From Dehalococcoidia bacterium (lineage in GTDB: Bacteria > Chloroflexota > Dehalococcoidia > JACQUA01), in contig JAUYHV010000177.1 in assembly GCA_030689845.1 (NCBI GenBank), positions 1 through 6,384 on the forward strand: a stretch of 6,384 bases of DNA, in the 5' to 3' direction. The notes under the pieces were generated by a model. The model was not told where the DNA came from. It searched no databases and saw only the letters and a program-made list of their open reading frames with translations. Shown here piece by piece: positions 1 through 4,192 of this stretch; position 1 is the stretch's first letter, and the number at the start of each line of letters is the position of its first letter. Position numbers and translations under genes: made by a program.

Positions 1-23
1 CTTTGGGAACCAGTAAAGGTCTG

Positions 24-179
24 TTACAGCCGTTTAATCGCATTTATTAACCACCATTTCGTTAGATAGTTAAGATTTTCTACATATTCCTCTGTTTTTT
101 GTTCATCAGTCCCAAAGTGTCCATCTTGCAGGCTTTGGAAAAGGTCCGGTACTGGAGTATCTTTTTTCCTTGATTCCAT
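24..179 (-). CDS. Small hypothetical protein, 51 aa, divergent from the glutaredoxin
   Basis: I do not recognise this protein. Read on the minus strand from the ATG at 179-177 to TAA at 26-24 it is 51 residues. The start has a plausible ribosome site (AAGG about 6-7 bases upstream). The N-terminal half is polar and charged (starts MESRKK). The C-terminal part is likely helical and holds a double tryptophan (TKWWL) and a basic end (IKRL). There is no obvious membrane span or catalytic motif. The open frame continues upstream to position 290, but that extension is only the antisense of the glutaredoxin, so I chose the internal ATG. The start lies inside the forward promoter at 170-198, so the two genes would be divergent with overlapping control regions. 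It could be a chance ORF; the composition looks coding but nothing decisive supports it. Confidence 0.33.
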   Translation of the reverse strand: MESRKKDTPVPDLFQSLQDGHFGTDEQKTEEYVENLNYLTKWWLINAIKRL

Positions 180-198
180 GAAATCGCCTTGATATACT
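170..198 (+). promoter_or_regulatory. Sigma-70-type promoter for the glutaredoxin gene
   Basis: A -35 box TTGATT (170-175) and a -10 box TATACT (193-198) are separated by exactly 17 bases. The -10 is also extended (TGA immediately before it, 190-192). Transcription would start near 205, giving a leader of about 30 bases before the ATG at 235. This is the best promoter match in the window, and it supports a real gene starting at 235 rather than the fragment seen downstream of the TGA. Confidence 0.6.
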
Positions 199-234
199 AA
201 CCTCAGGTAAGGTTCAACAAAAAGGAAATGGAAA

Positions 235-471
235 ATGCCTGAAATAAAAATATACAGCACAGCCACCTGACCCTGGTGCCATAGAGCCAAGAGTTTCTTG
301 GAACAAAAAGAGTTTCAATTTCAAGACCTGGATGTGGGCAAAGACAAAGAAGCCCTCAAGGTAATGGTGGAAAAGTCGGGGCAGATGGGGGTCCCTGTGA
401 TCGACATTGACGGAGAAATTATTGTGGGCTTTAATGAGGCGAAAATAAAAGAGAAGCTGGGAATAAAATAG
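235..471 (+). CDS. Selenocysteine-containing glutaredoxin-like protein (UPWC active site, in-frame TGA)
   Basis: A small thioredoxin-fold thiol-disulfide oxidoreductase of the glutaredoxin/NrdH-like family, cytosolic, 78 residues if TGA at 268-270 is read through. The frame is ATG 235, an N-terminal beta strand (EIKIYSTAT), then codon 12 = TGA followed by Pro13-Trp14-Cys15-His16-Arg17. The TGA therefore sits exactly where the first, nucleophilic Cys of the CPxC motif belongs. The rest is intact and typical: helix AKSFLEQK, the conserved MGVPVI segment with the cis-proline (Pro54), DIDGEIIVGF, and a terminal KIKEKLGI, stop TAG 469-471. An AAGGA ribosome site (222-226) lies 8 bases before ATG 235 and a strong promoter lies further upstream. 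TGA is an ordinary stop in neighbouring genes, so a changed genetic code is unlikely. A SECIS-like hairpin follows the TGA. Selenocysteine glutaredoxins are known in some anaerobic bacteria. The alternatives are a nonsense mutation or a sequencing error. Its likely electron donor is the reductase encoded at 1333-2247. Confidence 0.85.
287..301 (+). promoter_or_regulatory. Putative bacterial SECIS hairpin
   Basis: CCAAG (287-291) and CTTGG (297-301) form a perfect 5-bp stem around the loop AGTTT. A292 can also pair with T296, leaving a GTT loop. The loop begins 21-22 bases after the TGA, and a G is among its first two bases. This fits the general rule for bacterial SECIS elements: a small apical loop 16-37 bases downstream of UGA with a G in its first two positions. 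It would recruit SelB with Sec-tRNA. The hairpin lies within codons 18-23 of the glutaredoxin. The stem is short, so function is inferred from position and loop. Confidence 0.6.
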
Positions 472-505
472 GCGGTTTAAGAACTGTTTAATTAGTTATC
501 CGTAG

Positions 506-545
506 GGTATAAAATAAAAAACCTAACACTTTCTTTTTTTATACC
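506..545. repeat. Long AT-rich inverted repeat downstream of the glutaredoxin
   Basis: GGTATAAAA (506-514) is complementary to TTTTATACC (537-545). With two mismatches the stem continues inward to an 8-base loop at 522-529, giving about 14 pairs out of 16. It is too AT-rich, and lacks a trailing T-run, to be a classical terminator, although it could weakly end the glutaredoxin transcript. It may instead be part of a small palindromic element. Confidence 0.5.
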
Positions 546-573
546 GATTATTTTTTCCTGATTCAGATCGGTA
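542..573. repeat. Second dyad overlapping the first
   Basis: TACCGAT (542-548) pairs with ATCGGTA (567-573) across 18 bases. Its left arm shares TACC (542-545) with the right arm of the preceding dyad, so as RNA the two hairpins would exclude each other. Confidence 0.4.
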
Positions 574-635
574 AATATTGGTTCCTTCTCAAACTGAGTG
601 GGTAAGAAAAAATAAAGGTACATAGATGAAGACAT

Positions 636-733
636 ATACGATGAAGGGTTAACCTAATGCGTCTGCTTTTACCCATTCCGACGAATACGATGAAGGGTTC
701 ACCTGATGCGTCTTCTTTTACCCATTCCGACGA
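636..733. repeat. Tandem duplication, 2 x 49 bp
   Basis: Two adjacent 49-base units (636-684 and 685-733) both begin ATACGATGAAGGGTT and both end CCCATTCCGACGA; I count three mismatches between them. Each unit ends in the left half of the ATTCCGAC palindrome, but only the second copy runs on into a complete palindrome (724-743). The duplication probably arose during or after insertion of that element. An open frame across it (from 657) is only a by-product. Confidence 0.75.
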
Positions 734-747
734 AAGTCGGAATCCAG
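723..747 (+). repeat. REP-like palindrome, left member of an inverted pair
   Basis: ATTCCGAC (724-731), loop GAAA, GTCGGAAT (736-743), followed by CCAG (744-747). The 25 bases are an exact reverse complement of 1080-1104. The CCAG tail points inward toward the GIY-YIG remnant, whose ATG begins 9 bases after the repeat. Confidence 0.8.
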
Positions 748-830
748 TAATAATTATGAAAGATTATTCCGTGTACATTATGGATAGTGTAGTGTCTCAT
801 AAATGGCCTTACAATATAACATCCCTCTCA

Positions 831-853
831 CTCTCCCTTTACGAAAGGGAGAG
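831..853. repeat. Perfect 10-bp hairpin
   Basis: CTCTCCCTTT (831-840), loop ACG, AAAGGGAGAG (844-853). It is a short palindromic intergenic repeat lying within the disrupted GIY-YIG gene. No T-run follows it, so it is not a terminator. Confidence 0.6.
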
Positions 854-861
854 GCTCTTCT

Positions 862-880
862 CCCCCTTTGAAAAAGGGGG
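862..880. repeat. CCCCCTTT / AAAGGGGG hairpin
   Basis: CCCCCTTT (862-869), loop GAA, AAAGGGGG (873-880), followed by ATTAAGGGGGATTT. This is a style of dispersed repeat often seen in sulfate-reducer-like genomes. It sits next to the preceding hairpin inside the GIY-YIG remnant. Confidence 0.6.
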
Positions 881-915
881 ATTAAGGGGGATTTCCCACT
901 ATAATACCGGGGTTC

Positions 916-940
916 CTGGATTCCCGCTTTCGCGGGAATG
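916..940 (-). repeat. REP-like palindrome, GC-core variant
   Basis: CTGG (916-919) then ATTCCCGC (920-927), loop TTTC, GCGGGAAT (932-939). It has the same architecture and loop as the palindrome at 1080-1104, but its inner stem is CGC rather than GAC. It is preceded by GGGGTTC, as is the copy at 3998-4023. It lies just before the surviving C-terminal part of the GIY-YIG gene. Confidence 0.7.
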
Positions 941-1079
941 ACACCGATGGCACTCCCATATGAAGGAACTCTTCAACGAGAGAAACAGATAAAGGAATGG
1001 AAAAGGCAGTGGAAAATAGAATTGATTGAAAGAGAAAATCCAGAATGGAGAGACTTGTATAAAGATATTTTATAGAATT

Positions 1080-1104
1080 CTGGATTCCGACTTTCGTCGG
1101 AATG
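1080..1104 (-). repeat. REP-like palindrome, right member of an inverted pair
   Basis: CTGG (1080-1083), ATTCCGAC (1084-1091), loop TTTC, GTCGGAAT (1096-1103), G. It is a perfect inverted copy of 723-747, starting 4 bases after the GIY-YIG stop codon, with the CTGG/CCAG side facing the gene. Confidence 0.8.
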
Positions 1105-1322
1105 GAAACTATGCGAGTACCCGGGTATACCCCCATGCGGCCTTGGGCGGGTAGGTCTTATAATGTATATTGGACAGAGTAAGGATGAGTTTACCCACTT
1201 GAAATGAAAAAGAGCCAAAACATTTTTATCCGTTATTATTGATTAGCCGTCTGGCTTGTTTCAGGTTAAAACAGATTTTCCACTGTTTGCCTTCGTTACA
1301 GGCATAGGCAATATCAATCGTT
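1105..1322. other. Spacer before trxB with a palindrome and a lone -10 box
   Basis: I see no gene here. The stretch contains a perfect 10-base palindrome TACCCGGGTA (1118-1127), a consensus TATAAT (1159-1164) without a convincing -35 at the right distance, and a weak dyad TTGCCT/AGGCAA (1287-1292, 1306-1311) just before trxB. If TATAAT is the trxB promoter, the leader would be about 160 bases; this is uncertain. Confidence 0.35.
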
Positions 1323-1330
1323 GGAGGGAG
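1323..1330 (+). promoter_or_regulatory. Ribosome binding site that fixes the trxB start
   Basis: GGAGGGAG lies a few bases before ATG 1333. The in-frame TTG at 1321 overlaps this site and cannot be served by it, so ATG 1333 is the start. Confidence 0.75.
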
Positions 1331-1332
1331 CT

Positions 1333-2247
1333 ATGTTTGATTTAATTATTCTCGGCGGAGGCCCTGCTGCCCTCACGGCAGCAGTTTACGCAGCCCGAAA
1401 AAAGCTGGATATTCTTCTTATTACCCCCGAACTCGGAGGCCAGCCCAACCGGACTACCGGTGTGGAAAATTATATGGGTTTCCAGTATATAGAAGGCCCC
1501 GAGTTGATGGACAAATTCGCCGCCCAGATAAAACAGTTCCCCCTTCAGCAGAAAATCGGCGAAGCGGCAACCAGGGTTTCCTTAAACAAAAAAGGGAAGT
1601 TCGAGGTTGCCACCGACCAGGGCGGGGACTACCTGGGAAAATCGGTCATCGTAGCCACGGGTAAAAGGCCGCGGACCTTAAATGTTCCCGGAGAGGATAA
1701 ATACACCGGTAAAGGAGTTACTTACTGCGCCATATGTGACGGCCCCGTTTTCGAGGGACAAAAAGTCGCGGTTATCGGGGGCGGTAATTCGGCCCTGGAA
1801 GCCGCCAACGACATGATAAAAATCGCCGAGCACGTGTACCTGGTTTCCAGGACATCCCTTTCCGCCGACCCGGTTTTGGTTGAACGCGCCAAAAAAGCAA
1901 AAAACTTTACGGTTTATACCGACCACCAGGTCGAGGACATCGAAGGCGACGTCTTCGTAAAAGCGGTAAATATCAAAAATTCAAAGTCAACTGAAAAATT
2001 GAAGCTCGAGGTGGGAGGCGTTTTTGTGGAAATCGGCCTTAATCCCAACTCGGATTGCGTAAAGGGCCTGGCCAGGCTGAATAAAACCGGAGAAATCGAA
2101 ATTGACTGCTCCTGCCACACCAGTATCCCGGGGCTTTTCGCAGCGGGTGACGTGACCAATACCCCGGAGAAACAGATCGTAGTTGCCGCCGGCGAAGGCT
2201 GCAAAGCAGCCCTGGCGGCCCAAAATTACCTGCAAAGGCTGGCCTGA
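1333..2247 (+). CDS. trxB: Thioredoxin reductase-like flavoprotein
   Basis: FAD-dependent pyridine-nucleotide disulfide oxidoreductase, cytosolic, 304 residues (usual family size about 300-320). It passes electrons from a nicotinamide cofactor through FAD and a Cys pair to thioredoxin- or glutaredoxin-like partners. Visible elements in order: FAD-binding GGGPAALTAA (8-17; the usual GGGPAG has Ala for the last Gly), ATGKRPR in the first FAD domain, the redox centre CAICDG with Cys132 and Cys135, nucleotide-binding GGGNSALEAA (149-158), and the C-terminal FAD motif GLFAAGDV (267-274) with TPEKQIVVAAGEG. The segment after the second nucleotide-fold strand reads VSRTSLSAD (171-179) instead of the HRRxxxR that binds the NADPH 2'-phosphate, so cofactor choice is unclear; AhpF-type NADH use is possible. 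It lies on the same strand as the selenocysteine glutaredoxin, about 860 bases downstream, and is its natural candidate reductase. Confidence 0.93.
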   Translation: MFDLIILGGGPAALTAAVYAARKKLDILLITPELGGQPNRTTGVENYMGFQYIEGPELMDKFAAQIKQFPLQQKIGEAATRVSLNKKGKFEVATDQGGDYLGKSVIVATGKRPRTLNVPGEDKYTGKGVTYCAICDGPVFEGQKVAVIGGGNSALEAANDMIKIAEHVYLVSRTSLSADPVLVERAKKAKNFTVYTDHQVEDIEGDVFVKAVNIKNSKSTEKLKLEVGGVFVEIGLNPNSDCVKGLARLNKTGEIEIDCSCHTSIPGLFAAGDVTNTPEKQIVVAAGEGCKAALAAQNYLQRLA

Positions 2248-2509
2248 TTCAGCAAGTAACGCACTTATATTTCCAGCCCTGAATTCAAGTAGTGAACGTA
2301 TCCGTTTGGGTATACAGCGACCACAGTCATTACTGCCGCCGAGAAGTTTATAGAAAAAGCGAAGATCATGCCGGGATTGAAGAAAAATATTGAATCTTAT
2401 ATCCGTGAATATTTGATGATGGAAAAAGTACAACCCACAAAGAATAAGATTAAACATTCCGTAATTGTATATTTAACGCAAACATAAGGGCAAGTGGTAG
2501 AATAGGAAT
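2248..2509. other. Spacer with a possible gene remnant (2296-2487)
   Basis: After the trxB stop there is no clear terminator. A frame open from 2296 to the TAA at 2485-2487 reads as a lysine-rich helical peptide (EKFIEKAKIMPGLKKN, then IREYLMMEK). It has two stops just upstream (2290-2295), and its first ATG is at 2368 without a ribosome site. I do not recognise it. It may be the 3' end of a decayed gene or chance. Confidence 0.25.
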
Positions 2510-3097
2510 ATGGGGAAACATCCATTTGACGATGCTATTTGGAGGCGTGGGTGGAACGATACCAAGTCCGTATGGACAAGTTGGCAATTCTTTGTTTTGG
2601 ATGCGGTGGTGGCTGTCGTGATTGGCGGAGTATTCCAGTGGTATTGGGGGCTATCACTTATTCTTTTTAGCATGTTTTGCGTTTGGTTAGGAGCAACAGG
2701 TTCTGCACCTATCAAGCAACGCAATGAAGCCCGAAAACGCATAGCGGAACTGGAAGTCGAAAAAGAAAAACGTAAAGCCGTTCATATGATAATTGGGGGC
2801 ATTGAGCATGATATTTGCACTGGCAAAATACTCATGGAAAAACTAAGGCACTCAAAAGGACTTGACGAATATCTTGTGAAAGAATACCACTTGTGGTATA
2901 GCCTTGTTGGAGAGTTCTTGCAGAAAGACCAATATTCCGAGTATTTCCCTTGGTTTAGTGTAGCATATACGCAACCAGGCGCAACATTAGAAAAAATTGT
3001 AAACGCTTGTGAGGCAGGAGTTAATCAACTGTTAGATATACACAGAAGGCTGACTAACTCGTCAACTCTTGATAAGGAAGGTTCTCAGACTGAATGA
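2510..3097 (+). CDS. Hypothetical membrane protein with two TM helices and a cytoplasmic domain
   Basis: I do not recognise a family for this 195-residue protein. The N-terminus is Trp-rich and hydrophilic (about 1-25). It is followed by two closely spaced membrane segments (about 26-43 and 47-64) joined by a very short turn, so both ends should face the cytoplasm; this agrees with basic residues on both sides (RRG, KQRNEARKR). Residues 68-92 form a charged, probably coiled-coil helix (EARKRIAELEVEKEKRK). Residues 93-185 are a mixed, probably helical soluble domain with many aromatic residues. The last ten residues are polar. ATG 2510 is the first start in the frame. Its ribosome site is poor (AGGA only 2-3 bases away), so translation may be weak. 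Base composition is more AT-rich than in trxB and rpe, suggesting an accessory origin. It could be a membrane-anchored sensor or effector, but nothing shows this directly. Confidence 0.65.
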   Translation: MGKHPFDDAIWRRGWNDTKSVWTSWQFFVLDAVVAVVIGGVFQWYWGLSLILFSMFCVWLGATGSAPIKQRNEARKRIAELEVEKEKRKAVHMIIGGIEHDICTGKILMEKLRHSKGLDEYLVKEYHLWYSLVGEFLQKDQYSEYFPWFSVAYTQPGATLEKIVNACEAGVNQLLDIHRRLTNSSTLDKEGSQTE

Positions 3098-3266
3098 GCT
3101 TCAAAAACGTATCCCTAAACAGAAACGGGTTATCATGGTTATTAAATCGCCATTCTAACTCAGCCCTGCGTCAAATATATCATCCCGAATTAAACGGCCG
3201 GTTGTTACCTGCTGCCGGATATTACCCTTTGGGAGCGGTAGGCATTAAAAACGAAGGAGTAAAAGT

Positions 3267-3671
3267 GTGGAAAGATTTTTCAAGAAAGGGTTTCTCGACA
3301 TACCGCTTTTTGCCTTAATTCTGGTAGCGGTGATTGCAGGCATCGCTGTAGCTGTCAACTGCACTGACAATTCTCAGTCATATGAAAACGAGTCGAAGAT
3401 GTCGATGATTCTGGATGAACTGGGACAGATTAGAAGCGACCTGAATGAGACGGATAACATTAAATCCAAACTGGATGAGATTAAAAGCCAGATGGATGAA
3501 ATGGCAAGGATTCGAAGCGACCTACTGGTTGCGCTGGATAATATTGAAGACAAACTGGGTGAGATTAAAAGTGACCTACTACTGCTAAATGAGATTAGAA
3601 GCGATCTATATAACATTGAAGCAAGACTGGATGAGATTAAAAGCGATATGGATTCAAGGACTTGGCCCTAA
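3267..3671 (+). CDS. Single-pass membrane protein with a long coiled coil
   Basis: 134 residues, start GTG 3267 chosen because AAGGAG (3254-3259) lies 7 bases before it. Residues 1-11 are basic and aromatic, and about 12-30 form one hydrophobic segment (LFALILVAVIAGIAVAV). The Cys at 32 is preceded by Asn, not a lipobox small residue, so this is a membrane anchor rather than a lipoprotein. From about 43 to 130 the protein is one continuous amphipathic coiled coil made of a recurring I-[KR]-S-[DKQ]-[LM] motif (IRSDL, IKSKL, IKSQM, IRSDL, IKSDL, IRSDL, IKSDM) spaced 7, 10, 14 or 18 residues apart, with LDE/LGE before several copies. The motif is also repeated at DNA level (GAGATTAAAAG in three places), suggesting growth by internal duplication. 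It contains no catalytic residues. It may be a tether, spacer or oligomerisation protein; its partner is unknown, although the membrane protein at 2510-3097 is adjacent. Confidence 0.68.
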   Translation: MERFFKKGFLDIPLFALILVAVIAGIAVAVNCTDNSQSYENESKMSMILDELGQIRSDLNETDNIKSKLDEIKSQMDEMARIRSDLLVALDNIEDKLGEIKSDLLLLNEIRSDLYNIEARLDEIKSDMDSRTWP

Positions 3672-3721
3672 TATCTCTTTACAATTCGCATTACCTCTTC
3701 GATCTTTCCTTAGTAGAGTCC

Positions 3722-3795
3722 AGTGCAGGTGGGACGAAACCCACCACTTTTAACCCATTAATGGTGCATTTCGCTTCGCTTCATCCAGCCTGCAT
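3722..3795. repeat. Compound inverted repeat around GGTGGG..CCCACC
   Basis: Outer arms TGCAGG (3724-3729) and CCTGCA (3789-3794) enclose the perfect hairpin GGTGGG-ACGAAA-CCCACC (3728-3745), the palindrome CCATTAATGG, and TTTCGCTTCGCTTCATCC. The right half resembles a diverged inverted copy of the left (GCAGG-TGG-GA versus GCAGGCTGGATGA). It looks like a decayed dispersed palindromic element of the 'GGTGGGTTTCG' type found between bacterial genes. Confidence 0.55.
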
Positions 3796-3815
3796 GAAAT
3801 TTATTTCTTGCCGGA

Positions 3816-3865
3816 CAGGCACGGAGGCCTGCCATACTCAGGCCAGGTTGCCCGCCTTCAGGGCA
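3816..3865. repeat. Cluster of GC-rich small hairpins
   Basis: CAGGC/GCCTG (3816-3820, 3827-3831), GGCCTG/CAGGCC (3826-3831, 3839-3844) and TGCCC/GGGCA (3849-3853, 3861-3865) form overlapping or adjacent stems. CAGGCACGGAGGCCT near 3816 recurs imperfectly as CAGGCACGAGGCCT from about 3864. No T-run follows, so these are repeats rather than terminators. Confidence 0.45.
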
Positions 3866-3944
3866 GGCACGAGGCCTAAAGCAGGGGCTCGGCATGCCGC
3901 GCCCCCCCGCTGAATACCACGGAAAGACCATGAATAATTACCGC

Positions 3945-4023
3945 CATTCCGGCCTCCGAGCCGGAATCCAGAAAAGATCCTGTTAATACGGGGGTTCCTG
4001 GATTCCGGGTCAAGCCCGGAATG
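3945..4023. repeat. Inverted pair of REP-like palindromes (REPIN-like unit)
   Basis: The left palindrome is ATTCCGGC (3946-3953), loop CTCCGA, GCCGGAAT (3960-3967) followed by CCAG. The right palindrome is CTGG followed by ATTCCGGG (4002-4009), loop TCAAG, CCCGGAAT (4015-4022). The inner arms CCGGAATCCAG (3961-3971) and CTGGATTCCGG (3998-4008) are perfect 11-base inverted repeats 26 bases apart. CCAG faces inward in both, the same geometry as the pair framing the GIY-YIG remnant, but here no gene is enclosed. Confidence 0.7.
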
Positions 4024-4111
4024 GCAGATGTGAGTTCCTTTTCATACTTCATGGTGACCGCTGTAAAGCGGGCATGGGGGATTCTTATGAAACACTTTAC
4101 CGGCGGGACAA

Positions 4112-4139
4112 TTCAGAGGTGCTGCTCATGTGCTATACT
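4112..4139 (+). promoter_or_regulatory. Candidate extended -10 promoter for rpe
   Basis: TATACT (4134-4139) preceded by TGC (4131-4133) makes an extended -10. TTCAGA (4112-4117), 16 bases upstream, is a fair -35 (four of six consensus bases). The start would be near 4146, giving a leader of about 47 bases to the rpe ATG. It probably also serves the downstream transporter gene. Confidence 0.5.
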
Positions 4140-4192
4140 AACACCCGATAAAAATTTTAGCTGAAAAGCTGGTATTCGCGCAGGGACATGCC

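Larger units (their letters stand above)
756..1075 (+). pseudogene. GIY-YIG endonuclease remnant with its middle replaced by hairpins
   Basis: The two ends of a small single-domain GIY-YIG nuclease are visible in different frames. From ATG 756 the frame reads MKDYSVYIMDS, which matches the usual start of these proteins (a Tyr-rich strand ending VYIM). From about 962 to the TAG at 1073-1075 the frame reads QREKQIKEWKRQWKIELI, then NPEWRDLYKDIL, which is the characteristic C-terminus of the UvrC-like small GIY-YIG family. The central part, including the second half of the GIY...YIG core and the catalytic Arg/Glu region, is missing. In its place are three hairpins (831-853, 862-880, 916-940). 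An intact member would be about 85-100 residues; this cannot make an active enzyme. The gene is framed by the 25-bp inverted repeats at 723-747 and 1080-1104, starting 9 bases after one and ending 4 bases before the other, so repeat and gene look like one unit. Confidence 0.75.
3672..4111. other. Gene-free, palindrome-rich spacer
   Basis: I see no credible gene here. The stretch is a patchwork of hairpins, itemised separately (3722-3795, 3816-3865, 3945-4023), plus a short GC-rich run with seven or more C's (about 3902-3908). An open frame at 3662-3913 reads only through these repeats. Base composition changes sharply from the AT-rich gene before it. Confidence 0.7.

Noticed and set aside
268..270. 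TGA as a true stop that leaves the glutaredoxin a pseudogene
   Set aside because: The rest of the gene, promoter and ribosome site are intact, the TGA falls precisely on the active-site Cys codon, and a SECIS-like hairpin follows. A random nonsense mutation at this one codon is less likely, though not excluded.
657..941. 94-codon plus-strand frame across the repeat region
   Set aside because: It reads through the tandem duplication and three hairpins; only its MKDYSVYIM segment is protein-like and is explained by the GIY-YIG remnant.
636..1104. Possible CRISPR array
   Set aside because: The repeats are palindromic with inverted and tandem placement, not regularly spaced direct repeats with unique spacers.
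882..1218. Two minus-strand frames of about 80 codons
   Set aside because: They are antisense to the GIY-YIG C-terminal remnant and to palindromes; their repeated 'SDESRNP'-type peptides are just translated repeat DNA.
1321..1332. TTG at 1321 as the trxB start
   Set aside because: The TTG overlaps the GGAGGGAG ribosome site, which is correctly spaced for ATG 1333; the protein family also starts at about that residue.
1987..2457. 156-codon minus-strand frame over the end of trxB
   Set aside because: Most of it is antisense to the clearly functional trxB 3' end; the remainder is AT-rich spacer.
3094..3318. 74-codon frame overlapping the preceding stop (ATGA)
   Set aside because: It runs 52 bases into the better supported gene at 3267, its ribosome site is too distant, and the peptide has no recognisable features.
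3662..3913. 83-codon plus-strand frame
   Set aside because: It lies mostly in palindromic, GC-skewed repeats, overlaps the end of the coiled-coil gene and has no ribosome site.
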